DNA of 12,103 nucleotides from Sphingomonas sp. (lineage in GTDB: Bacteria > Pseudomonadota > Alphaproteobacteria > Sphingomonadales > Sphingomonadaceae). Numbering within the stretch: position 1 is the stretch's first letter; every line of letters begins with the position of its first letter. The translations under genes were made by a program, and so were the position numbers. A model generated the notes under the pieces. The model saw only the letters and a program-made list of their open reading frames with translations, did no database searches and was not told the origin of the DNA. The DNA is taken from contig JACCSV010000021.1 in the NCBI GenBank assembly GCA_013812805.1, positions 1 to 12,103 of the forward strand, given 5' to 3'. Below, piece after piece: positions 6,419 to 12,103 of the stretch.

Positions 6419-6502
6419 GACCACCGCCTAGCCCCGAGCCTTCCGCAGCGTCAACGCGCACCAGTTGCCGCTCGCGCGCGGCGCGACTAAGCGCCTCGTC
6501 AG

Positions 6503-7768
6503 ATGCGCGGCGAAGATTCACAAAAACAACCAAATCGGCCACAGCTTTCGCTGCACGTGCCGGAGCCGCCGTTCAGGCCCGGCGACACGCCCGATTTCTC
6601 GCGGCTGCAGATCCCGGCCGCGGGTAGTGCGCCGAGACCGGACGTCGCTGCGTCAGCGGCAGACGTAATTTCACTCGCCACGGATCTCGTTCGCGTGCTC
6701 GGCGACGACGATCGCGCCGTCGGCCCGTGGGACCCAAAGCTCGACGCCGACACGTTGCGCAAGATCCTTCGCGACATGGTCACGGTGCGCATCTTCGATG
6801 ACCGCATGTACCGCGCCCAGCGCCAGGGGAAGACCAGTTTCTACATGAAGGCGACCGGCGAAGAAGCGATTGCGGTGACCGCCGCCGCCGCCCTCGACCG
6901 CGATGACATGAACTTCCCCACCTATCGCCAGCAGGGGCTGCTGATCGCGCGCGGCTATCCGCTGACCGAGATGATGTGCCAGATCTACTCCAACGCGGGC
7001 GATAAGCTCAAAGGCCGGCAGCTGCCGATCATGTATTCGGACAAGGCGCACGGCTTCTTCACCATCTCCGGCAACCTCGGCACCCAATTCCCGCAGGCGG
7101 TGGGCTGGGCGATGGCGAGCGCGATCAAGGGCGACAGCCGCGTCGCCGTCGGCTGGATCGGCGACGGCGCCACCGCCGAGGGCGACTTCCATTCGGCGAT
7201 GACGTTCGCGGCTGTCTATAACGCGCCGGCGGTGCTGGTGGTGGTCAACAACCAGTGGGCGATCTCCAGCTTCTCCGGTATCGCCGGGGCAGAGCGCGCC
7301 ACCTTCGCCCAGCGCGCGATCGGCTATGGCATTCCCGGGCTTCGCGTCGACGGCAATGACGTGCTCGCGGTCTATGCGGCGATGCGCTGGGCGGCCGACC
7401 GCGCCCGTTCCAACCTTGGCGCGACGCTGATCGAATATTTCACCTACCGCGCCGAGGGGCATTCCACGTCCGACGACCCCAGTGGTTACCGCCCGGCAGG
7501 CGAAGCGAAGGCGTGGCCGCTCGGCGATCCGATCGAGCGGCTGAAAGCGCATCTGATCGCGCTTGGCGAATGGGACGACGAGCGCCACCAGGCGATAATT
7601 GCAGAGATCGATGCGCAGGTGCGCGCCGCGCAGAAGCAGGCCGAGAAGCAGGGCGTCCTTCCCGAGCAGGGCAAGGACAATATCGAGAGCATTTTCGACG
7701 ACGTCTACGCCGAGGTGCCGTGGCACTTGGCCGAGCAGCGCGAGCAGTCGCTAGACGAGGCGCGCTGA
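6503..7768 (+). CDS. bkdA1: Branched-chain 2-oxoacid dehydrogenase E1 subunit alpha
   Basis: This 421-residue protein is the thiamine-diphosphate-binding half of the E1 decarboxylase, which decarboxylates the 2-oxoacids of Val, Leu and Ile in the cytoplasmic BCKDH complex. It aligns along its length with Pseudomonas BkdA1 (about 410 aa): LSLHVPEP near the start, SFYMKATGEEAI (112-123), FPTYRQQG, LKGRQLPIMYS, the ThDP/Mg motif beginning GDGATAEGDF (220) and ending NN (249-250), and the HSTSDDPSGYR loop (320-330), site of phosphorylation in the mitochondrial enzyme. An in-frame TAA at 6488 makes ATG 6503 the earliest start, though its ribosome-binding site is poor. Its stop shares a base with the next start (TGATG). 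No obvious promoter or Lrp/BkdR site is seen in the 85 nt upstream. Confidence 0.97.
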   Translation: MRGEDSQKQPNRPQLSLHVPEPPFRPGDTPDFSRLQIPAAGSAPRPDVAASAADVISLATDLVRVLGDDDRAVGPWDPKLDADTLRKILRDMVTVRIFDDRMYRAQRQGKTSFYMKATGEEAIAVTAAAALDRDDMNFPTYRQQGLLIARGYPLTEMMCQIYSNAGDKLKGRQLPIMYSDKAHGFFTISGNLGTQFPQAVGWAMASAIKGDSRVAVGWIGDGATAEGDFHSAMTFAAVYNAPAVLVVVNNQWAISSFSGIAGAERATFAQRAIGYGIPGLRVDGNDVLAVYAAMRWAADRARSNLGATLIEYFTYRAEGHSTSDDPSGYRPAGEAKAWPLGDPIERLKAHLIALGEWDDERHQAIIAEIDAQVRAAQKQAEKQGVLPEQGKDNIESIFDDVYAEVPWHLAEQREQSLDEAR

Positions 7769-8781
7769 TGCCGGCGATGAACATGATCCAGGCGCTCAAC
7801 GACGCGCACCGGGTGGCAATGCGCGCCGACCCGGACGTGGTCGTGTTCGGCGAGGACGTCGGTTTTTTCGGCGGCGTCTTCCGGGTTACCGAGGGCCTGC
7901 AAAAGGAATTCGGCAAGCAGCGTTCGTTCGACTCGCCGATCAGCGAAGGCGGGATCGTCGCCGCCGCGGTCGGAATGGCAGCCTATGGCTTGAAGCCGGT
8001 CATCGAGATCCAGTTCGCCGACTATATCTATCCGGGTTACGACCAGATCGTCAGCGAGGTCGCCAAGATCCGCTATCGCACCGCCGGCGAATGGTCGATG
8101 CCGATGGTCATCCGCTCGCCTTATGGCGGCGGCATCTTCGGCGGGCAGACGCACAGCCAGTCGCCGGAGAGCCTGTTCACCCACATCGCAGGCTTGAAGG
8201 TGGTGATCCCCTCGACGCCGCATGATGCCAAGGGACTTTTGATCGCCGCGATCGAGGATCCGGACCCGGTGATCTTCTTCGAGCCCAAGCGCATCTACAA
8301 CGGCCCGTTCGACGGTTACCACGACCGGCCGGTCAAGCCGTGGGCGAAGCATCCGGCGAGCGAAGTTCCCACGGGGCATTTCACCGTGCCCATCGGCAAG
8401 GCCGCGGTGGTGCGCGAAGGCGCCGAGCTGACCGTGCTGGCCTACGGGACGATGGTCCACGTCGCGCTGGCGGCGGTTGAGGAGCACGGGGTGGACGCCG
8501 AAGTGATCGACCTTCGCACGCTGGTGCCGCTCGACATCGAGACGATCGAGAAATCGGTCGAGAAGACCGGCCGTTGCCTGGTCGTCCACGAAGCCCCGAA
8601 GACGTCGGGCTTCGGCGCCGAGCTGGTGAGCCTGGTGCAGGAGCGCTGTTTCTATCACCTCGAAGCTCCGGTCGTGCGGGTCACCGGCTGGGACACGCCG
8701 TACCCCCCCGCCTACGAATGGGCCTATTTCCCGGGACCGAAACGGATGAAGACAGCGCTTGAGAAAGTGATGGCGGACTGA
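7768..8781 (+). CDS. bkdA2: Branched-chain 2-oxoacid dehydrogenase E1 subunit beta
   Basis: The 337-residue protein is the transketolase-type beta half of E1, which completes the ThDP site with E1-alpha and transfers the acyl group to lipoyl-E2. Family features in order are MNMIQALNDA, PDVVVFGEDVGFFGGVFRVT (22-41), the conserved segment FDSPISEGGIVAAAVGMA, QFADYIYPGYDQIVSE, RSPYGGGIFGGQTHSQSPE, and the C-terminal transketolase domain (YGTMVHVA, DLRTLVPLD, VVHEAPKTSGFGAE, TGWDTPYPP). The start ATG 7768 overlaps the E1-alpha stop by one base, and the end overlaps the E2 start in the same way, so the subunits are produced coordinately. The open frame upstream to 7513 lies within E1-alpha and is not coding. 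Confidence 0.97.
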   Translation: MPAMNMIQALNDAHRVAMRADPDVVVFGEDVGFFGGVFRVTEGLQKEFGKQRSFDSPISEGGIVAAAVGMAAYGLKPVIEIQFADYIYPGYDQIVSEVAKIRYRTAGEWSMPMVIRSPYGGGIFGGQTHSQSPESLFTHIAGLKVVIPSTPHDAKGLLIAAIEDPDPVIFFEPKRIYNGPFDGYHDRPVKPWAKHPASEVPTGHFTVPIGKAAVVREGAELTVLAYGTMVHVALAAVEEHGVDAEVIDLRTLVPLDIETIEKSVEKTGRCLVVHEAPKTSGFGAELVSLVQERCFYHLEAPVVRVTGWDTPYPPAYEWAYFPGPKRMKTALEKVMAD

Positions 8782-10130
8782 TGGCCAAGTTCCAGTTCAA
8801 GCTGCCCGACATCGGCGAAGGCATAGCCGAAGCCGAGATCGTCGCCTGGCACGTCAAGGTCGGCGACCAGGTCGAGGAGGATCAGCAGCTTGCCGACATG
8901 ATGACGGACAAAGCGACGGTGGAGATGGAATCGCCGGTCGCGGGCAAGGTGGTGGAGCTTGCAGGCGAGGTCGGCGACCAGATCCCGATCGGCTCGGTGC
9001 TGGTGGTGATCGAGACCGAGGGGGCGGTTTCCCAGCTCCCCGGAAGCAATCAGGACGGGACGGAGACAGACGCGGAGGGCGATCGCACGGACACGGTGGC
9101 CATGGGTGACGGGGCGGTCGCACCGACCCAGGCGCAAGAAGAGGCAATGCCCACGATAGCAGAATCGCCGAGTGCAGCGCCCGTTCGTCCTGAGCGGAGC
9201 GCGAAGCGCGTAGTCGAAGGGCGCAGCTCAGACGCCGAAGAGCGCGCTTCGACTTCGCTCAGCACGAACGAGGCTGGTGCGAAGGTGTTGGCCTCCCCCG
9301 CCGTCCGTGCCCGCGCCCGCGACCTCGGCATCGATCTGGCGCAGGTCAAATGCGCGAGCGATCGCCTCCGCCACTCCGACCTCGACGCTTATTTGCTTTA
9401 CAATGGCGGCTCGGTTGGCGGCCGCGCCGTTCAGAAACGCTCGGACGAGATCATCAAGGTGGTCGGCCTGCGCCGCAAGATCGCCGAGAACATGGCTGAG
9501 GCCAAGCGCAAGATCCCGCACTTCACTTTGGTCGAGGAATTCGACGTCACCGACCTCGAGGAATCGCGGGCGATGATGAACCGCGACCGCGGCTCGTACC
9601 CCAAGCTGACCCTGCTGCCGTTCCTGATCAGCGCGATGGCGCGGGCGCTGCCCGACTGGCCGATGCTCAATGCCACCTACGACGACGACGCCAACGTCAT
9701 CACCCGCCACGGCGCGCTCAACCTCGGCATGGCGACCCAGACCCCCAGCGGGCTGATGGTGCCGGTGATCCGCGGCGCCGAGAGCATGAGCGTCTGGCAG
9801 ATCGCGTCCGAGGCATTGCGCCTCGCCGAGTCCGCCCGCACCGGCAAGGCCAGCCGCGATGAGCTGTCCGGTTCCAGCATCACCTTGTCGTCATTGGGGC
9901 CGATGGGCGGCATCACCTCGACACCGGTGATCAACCGCCCCGAAGTCGCGATCATCGCGGTCAACAAGGTCGAGGAGAAAGTCGTCGTCATCGACGGCGA
10001 GATCGAGGTCCGCAAACGCATGAACCTGTCGCTGTCGTGCGACCACCGCGTCGTCGACGGCTGGGACGCGGCGAGTTTCCTGCAGGCGCTCAAAGGCTAC
10101 ATCGAAAACCCGCTGCGTCTACTGAGCTGA
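8781..10130 (+). CDS. bkdB: Dihydrolipoyllysine acyltransferase E2 of branched-chain 2-oxoacid dehydrogenase
   Basis: The 449-residue E2 core carries the acyl group on its lipoyl arm and passes it to CoA. It has one N-terminal lipoyl domain (1-80) with the lipoylated Lys44 in TDKATVEM, a linker, a peripheral-subunit-binding domain (about 168-205, VLASPAVRARARDLGIDL), a second linker and the catalytic domain (about 225-449) with DHRVVDGWDAASF (421-433; His422, Asp426). The first linker (134-164) is encoded by an inverted repeat. The E1/E3-binding loop reads VKCASDRLRHSD, lacking the usual Gly-x-Gly-Pro-x-Gly-Arg. Pseudomonas BkdB has about 423 residues, so the extra length fits the linker. No lpd (E3) follows; E3 must be encoded elsewhere. 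It ends three bases from the convergent azoR stop. Confidence 0.96.
   Translation: MAKFQFKLPDIGEGIAEAEIVAWHVKVGDQVEEDQQLADMMTDKATVEMESPVAGKVVELAGEVGDQIPIGSVLVVIETEGAVSQLPGSNQDGTETDAEGDRTDTVAMGDGAVAPTQAQEEAMPTIAESPSAAPVRPERSAKRVVEGRSSDAEERASTSLSTNEAGAKVLASPAVRARARDLGIDLAQVKCASDRLRHSDLDAYLLYNGGSVGGRAVQKRSDEIIKVVGLRRKIAENMAEAKRKIPHFTLVEEFDVTDLEESRAMMNRDRGSYPKLTLLPFLISAMARALPDWPMLNATYDDDANVITRHGALNLGMATQTPSGLMVPVIRGAESMSVWQIASEALRLAESARTGKASRDELSGSSITLSSLGPMGGITSTPVINRPEVAIIAVNKVEEKVVVIDGEIEVRKRMNLSLSCDHRVVDGWDAASFLQALKGYIENPLRLLS
9182..9270. repeat. Palindromic (REP-like) element inside the E2 coding sequence
   Basis: The left arm CGTTCGTCCTGAGCG (9182-9196) and AGTCGAAGGGC (9212-9222) pair with the right arm 9244-9270, whose two halves are GCGCTTCGACTT and CGCTCAGCACGAACG. 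There are a few mismatches and a 15-nt insertion (9197-9211) that contains its own GCGC-GAA-GCGC hairpin. I remember the core TTCGTCCTGAGC...GTCGAAGGG as frequent between genes in sphingomonad genomes. Here it is read in frame, encoding E2 residues 134-164. Confidence 0.75.
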
Positions 10131-10133
10131 GGC

Positions 10134-10685
10134 TCAGGCCGCGAGGCGAACCGTCTCGCCGAGCGCCGCGCGAACCGACCGTTCCTTCTGCTTGGGCCCG
10201 ATGTTGAGGCCGTCGGCAGCGACGAATTCCGGCTCGATGCCGATGAAGTTGAAAGCGCCGCGCAAATAGGTTTCGAGATGCTCGAGCGCCGCAGCCGGCG
10301 ACCCTGCATTGTACGTGCCGCCGCGCGCGAGGGCGATGATCACGCGCCGGCCGCCGGCCAGCCCGACCGGGCCGTCGGCGGTATAGCGGAAGGTTCTGCC
10401 GGCGATGAGGATTCGGTCGAGCCAGGCCTTGAGCTGGGTCGGCAGCGTGAAATTGTACATCGGTGCGCCGATGACGACCGAGTCGGCTGCCAGAAACTCG
10501 TCGAGCGTCGAGCTGTCGGCAAGCGCGTCGAGCGTGAGATGCGCGATCGGCTCGCTGGCAAGGTCGCGGCGAACCACCGGGGCAGCGGGATCGAAGCGGG
10601 TCAGACCGTTGACTATGGACTGCGTCAGCTGGCGGCTGACGCTCGCCTCGCCGGTGATGCTGCTGTCGATATGCAGGATGGTCAC
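10134..10685 (-). CDS. azoR: FMN-dependent NADH:azo/quinone oxidoreductase AzoR
   Basis: This 183-residue flavodoxin-fold enzyme reduces quinones and azo bonds by two-electron transfer from NADH, protecting against electrophile stress. Family features are the FMN phosphate loop HIDSSITGEASVSRQLT (5-21), APMYNFTLPTQLKAWLDRIL (74-93), GRTFRYT and the ARGGTYN segment. E. coli AzoR has 201 residues, so this copy is slightly short. It starts with GTG at 10685, preceded at 5 nt by a full AGGAGG (10696-10691), which settles the start. It is divergent from an HxlR-type regulator gene and convergent with bkdB, only three bases apart, with no clear terminator between. Regulation by the divergent repressor is likely. 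Confidence 0.93.
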   Translation of the reverse strand: MTILHIDSSITGEASVSRQLTQSIVNGLTRFDPAAPVVRRDLASEPIAHLTLDALADSSTLDEFLAADSVVIGAPMYNFTLPTQLKAWLDRILIAGRTFRYTADGPVGLAGGRRVIIALARGGTYNAGSPAAALEHLETYLRGAFNFIGIEPEFVAADGLNIGPKQKERSVRAALGETVRLAA

Positions 10686-10697
10686 TATTGCCTCCTA

Positions 10698-10732
10698 AGT
10701 ATGGAATTGTTACTGAAGGCACCCCAAGTAAC
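10698..10732. promoter_or_regulatory. Candidate operator for the HxlR/DUF24 repressor
   Basis: Three alternating half-sites lie just upstream of azoR: AGTA (10698-10701), GTTACT (10709-10714) and AGTAAC (10727-10732). The last two form a perfect inverted repeat with a 12-nt spacer. Bacillus YodB boxes use TACT...AGTA half-sites with a 7-nt spacer as I remember them, so the sequence agrees but the spacing does not. The site is next to the azoR ribosome-binding site, where binding would block expression. Confidence 0.4.
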
Positions 10733-10811
10733 CACCATCCAAGCAGCCGCAAGAACGCACTTTTCTGTGCCCCAGGAACAGATTTGTTGCTCAGGAACAG
10801 GCAGGGAAAAG

Positions 10812-11183
10812 ATGAAAGACCCGAGCAACCCGATTTGCCGCACGATCAGCACGTTGCTGTCGCGGATCGGCGACAAGTGGACGGTGCTCGTGGTCGAGAC
10901 GCTCGGGCAGGGGCCGAAAAGGTTCAACGAGCTGCGCCGTGAAATCCCCAGCGTTTCGCAGCGGATGCTGACTCTGACGCTGCGCAATCTCGAACGCGAC
11001 GGAATCGTCAGCCGCAAGGTGACGCCGACCATCCCGCCGCGGGTCGATTACGCGCTGACCGATCTTGGCCGTTCGCTACACGGTCCGGTCGGGGCGTTGT
11101 CGCAGTGGGCGCTGGACCATGTCGAGGCGATTCACAGCGCCCAGGCGCAGTTCGACTCCGCGCGCGAGGAGCAGGCGGCCTGA
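10812..11183 (+). CDS. HxlR/DUF24 family winged-helix transcriptional regulator
   Basis: The 123-residue winged-helix protein has the HxlR pattern: NPICRTISTLLSRIGDKWTVLVVETLGQGPKRFNELRREIPSVSQRML (N-terminal helices and recognition helix, about residues 6-53), TLTLRNLERDGIVSRKV, a wing with PPRVDYALTDLGRSL, and a C-terminal dimer helix. A single cysteine, Cys9, sits where the redox-sensing Cys6 of Bacillus YodB lies. YodB-type proteins repress azoreductase genes and release DNA when the cysteine reacts with quinones or diamide. The divergent azoR makes this the natural reading. Start ATG 10812 follows AGGGA at about 6 nt. An open frame reaching back to 10278 covers azoR antisense and is not coding. 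Confidence 0.92.
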   Translation: MKDPSNPICRTISTLLSRIGDKWTVLVVETLGQGPKRFNELRREIPSVSQRMLTLTLRNLERDGIVSRKVTPTIPPRVDYALTDLGRSLHGPVGALSQWALDHVEAIHSAQAQFDSAREEQAA

Positions 11184-11224
11184 GCGGCTTGGCAATCGCC
11201 AGCGCCCTCGCCTAGAGCGGCGCT

Positions 11225-11677
11225 ATGCCCGGTCGGTACTTCGAGGAATGGCAGGTCGGCGACACGGTCGCCCACGCGATCACGCGTACCGTCACCGAAA
11301 GCGACAATTTGCTGATCTGCGCGCTGACCCACAACCCGCAGCCGATGCACCTCGACCATGAAGTCGCGGCGAAGTCGGAATATGGCAAGCCGCTGGTCAA
11401 TTCGGTTTTCACCTTCGGGTTAATGATCGGGGTGAGCGTCGGCGACACCACGCTCGGCACGCTCATCGCCAACCTCGGCTACGACAAATTGGTCTTCCCC
11501 AATCCGGTGTTCGTCGGCGACACGCTGCGTTCGGAAACCGAGTGCGTCGCGGTTCGGGGAAGCAAGTCGCGGCCGGGCGCCGGCATCGTCACCTGGGCGC
11601 ATCGCAGCTTCAACCAGCGCGGCGAGCTGGTGTGCGAATGCACGCGCACCGCCTTGCTGTCGAAGAAGGGGCAATGA
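11225..11677 (+). CDS. MaoC-type (hot-dog) acyl-CoA dehydratase/hydratase
   Basis: This 150-residue single hot-dog-domain protein begins RYFEEWQVGDTV and has a hydratase signature variant THNPQPMHLD (35-44; Asn37, His42, Asp44 at the usual active-site positions). Then come YGKPLVNSVFTFGL, NLGYDKLVFPNPVFVGDTL and the C-terminal RPGAGIVTWAHRSFNQRGELVCECTRTAL. MaoC enzymes hydrate enoyl-CoAs. This subtype is often found next to CitE-like lyases, as in itaconyl-CoA or mesaconyl-CoA hydratases. Here the next gene is such a lyase, overlapping by 4 nt (ATGA). The substrate is inferred from the neighbour. The gene begins 41 nt after the regulator gene; no clear promoter is visible between. Confidence 0.88.
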   Translation: MPGRYFEEWQVGDTVAHAITRTVTESDNLLICALTHNPQPMHLDHEVAAKSEYGKPLVNSVFTFGLMIGVSVGDTTLGTLIANLGYDKLVFPNPVFVGDTLRSETECVAVRGSKSRPGAGIVTWAHRSFNQRGELVCECTRTALLSKKGQ

Positions 11678-12103
11678 GCGAGCCGCGCAGCTGGTTGTTC
11701 GTGCCCGCCGACAGCGAGCGCAAGATCGCCAAGGCTTTGGACAGCAAAGCCGACGCAATCATCTTCGACCTCGAGGACAGCGTCGCCGCGACGGCAAAAG
11801 CGCCAGCGCGCGACATTCTGAAGCAGCTTCCGGCGCGCTCCGGCGGCCCCCAATGGTGGGTGCGGATCAACCCGATCGGCAGCGAATATCATAAGGACGA
11901 TCTCGAACTGATCGGCGTCGCCGACATCCACGGCATCGTCCTGCCCAAGGCGGAGGGCGGCTGGGACGTGGTTGAGCTCGCCCACCGCACCGGCAGCATC
12001 CCGATCCACGCGATCGTCACCGAGACCCCGGCGAGCCTGTTCGGCTTGCTGTCCTACCGCGACCCCAAGTCACCGTTGGCGGCGATGAGCTGGGGCGCTG
12101 AGG
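11674..12103 (+). CDS. CitE-like CoA-ester lyase (HpcH/HpaI aldolase family), N-terminal part, cut by right edge
   Basis: The first 143 residues of a TIM-barrel lyase are present. Visible motifs are SWLFVPADSERKIAKAL (6-22), ADAIIFDLEDSV (27-38), VRINP, IVLPKAEGG and IVTETPASLFGL, with the Glu of TETP in the position of a Mg2+-ligand carboxylate, then MSWGAE at the edge. CitE-like stand-alone lyases split 3-hydroxyacyl-CoAs such as malyl-CoA, citramalyl-CoA or beta-methylmalyl-CoA into acetyl-, propionyl- or related CoA plus a 2-oxoacid. Coupling to a MaoC hydratase suggests a hydrate-then-cleave pathway. Mycobacterium tuberculosis has a comparable bkd-citE-maoC neighbourhood (Rv2495c-Rv2499c), where Rv2498c is reported to act in itaconate and leucine breakdown. 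The substrate here is not proven. Confidence 0.9.
   Translation, partial: MSEPRSWLFVPADSERKIAKALDSKADAIIFDLEDSVAATAKAPARDILKQLPARSGGPQWWVRINPIGSEYHKDDLELIGVADIHGIVLPKAEGGWDVVELAHRTGSIPIHAIVTETPASLFGLLSYRDPKSPLAAMSWGAE

Noticed and set aside
6671..7726. 351-codon minus-strand frame opposite E1-alpha
   Set aside because: Shadow of a strongly conserved gene; no recognisable motif.
7513..7767. N-terminal extension of E1-beta
   Set aside because: It overlaps E1-alpha in a different frame. Family homology begins at MPAMNMIQAL, at ATG 7768.
10123..10140. Possible bidirectional terminator between bkdB and azoR (GAGC-TGAG-GCTC)
   Set aside because: The stem is only four base pairs with no U-tract in either direction.
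10773..10800. Direct repeat CAGGAACAG at 10773-10781 and 10792-10800
   Set aside because: Two 9-mers 19 nt apart just before the HxlR start might be operators. With no known matching motif, and a better inverted repeat nearby, I did not list them as a site.
10278..10811. 178-residue N-terminal extension of the HxlR regulator
   Set aside because: It is antisense to azoR. HxlR proteins are about 110-130 residues and the homology starts at 10812.

Overview
The window is high-GC, gene-dense DNA from an alphaproteobacterium, most likely a sphingomonad (order Sphingomonadales). This rests on the style of the proteins, a three-gene bkd operon without its own E3 gene, a DUF3297 gene, and a palindromic repeat of a kind I remember as common in sphingomonad genomes. 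It carries 14 complete genes, two genes cut by the window edges, and no tRNA, rRNA, CRISPR array or insertion sequence. No gene-free stretch exceeds 300 bases; the longest is the control region at about 5698-5930.

Left block (1-4001, all minus strand). Transcription runs from a ZnuD-like TonB-dependent outer-membrane metal receptor through pdxH (PLP synthesis) and a FieF-type cation exporter to a PhzF-family enzyme cut by the left edge. The last three are coupled by 4-nt and 1-nt overlaps. In front of the receptor, an extended -10 promoter is covered by a perfect 13-bp AT-rich palindrome that looks like a Zur operator.

Psp block (4068-6418). A phage-shock-type membrane-stress operon runs on the minus strand in the order leader peptide, pspA, pspC, pspB-like, followed by a strong hairpin. 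It starts from a good sigma-54 (-24/-12) promoter. Upstream of that lie a 15-bp palindrome and a repeated 9-mer that could bind a PspF-like activator. A small glycine/alanine-rich membrane-type protein is encoded divergently and runs tail-to-tail, with a 40-nt overlap, into a DUF3297 gene.

Bkd block (6503-10130, plus strand). This is the branched-chain 2-oxoacid dehydrogenase complex: E1-alpha, E1-beta and E2, joined by two TGATG stop/start overlaps. A palindromic repeat sits in frame inside the E2 linker.

Right block (10134-12103). azoR (FMN-dependent NADH:quinone/azo reductase) is divergent from an HxlR/DUF24 repressor with an N-terminal cysteine, resembling the Bacillus YodB-AzoR1 quinone/thiol-stress switch. 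Next come a MaoC-type hydratase and a CitE-like CoA-ester lyase cut by the right edge. That pair probably belongs with leucine or itaconate-type acyl-CoA breakdown and so connects in function with the bkd operon.
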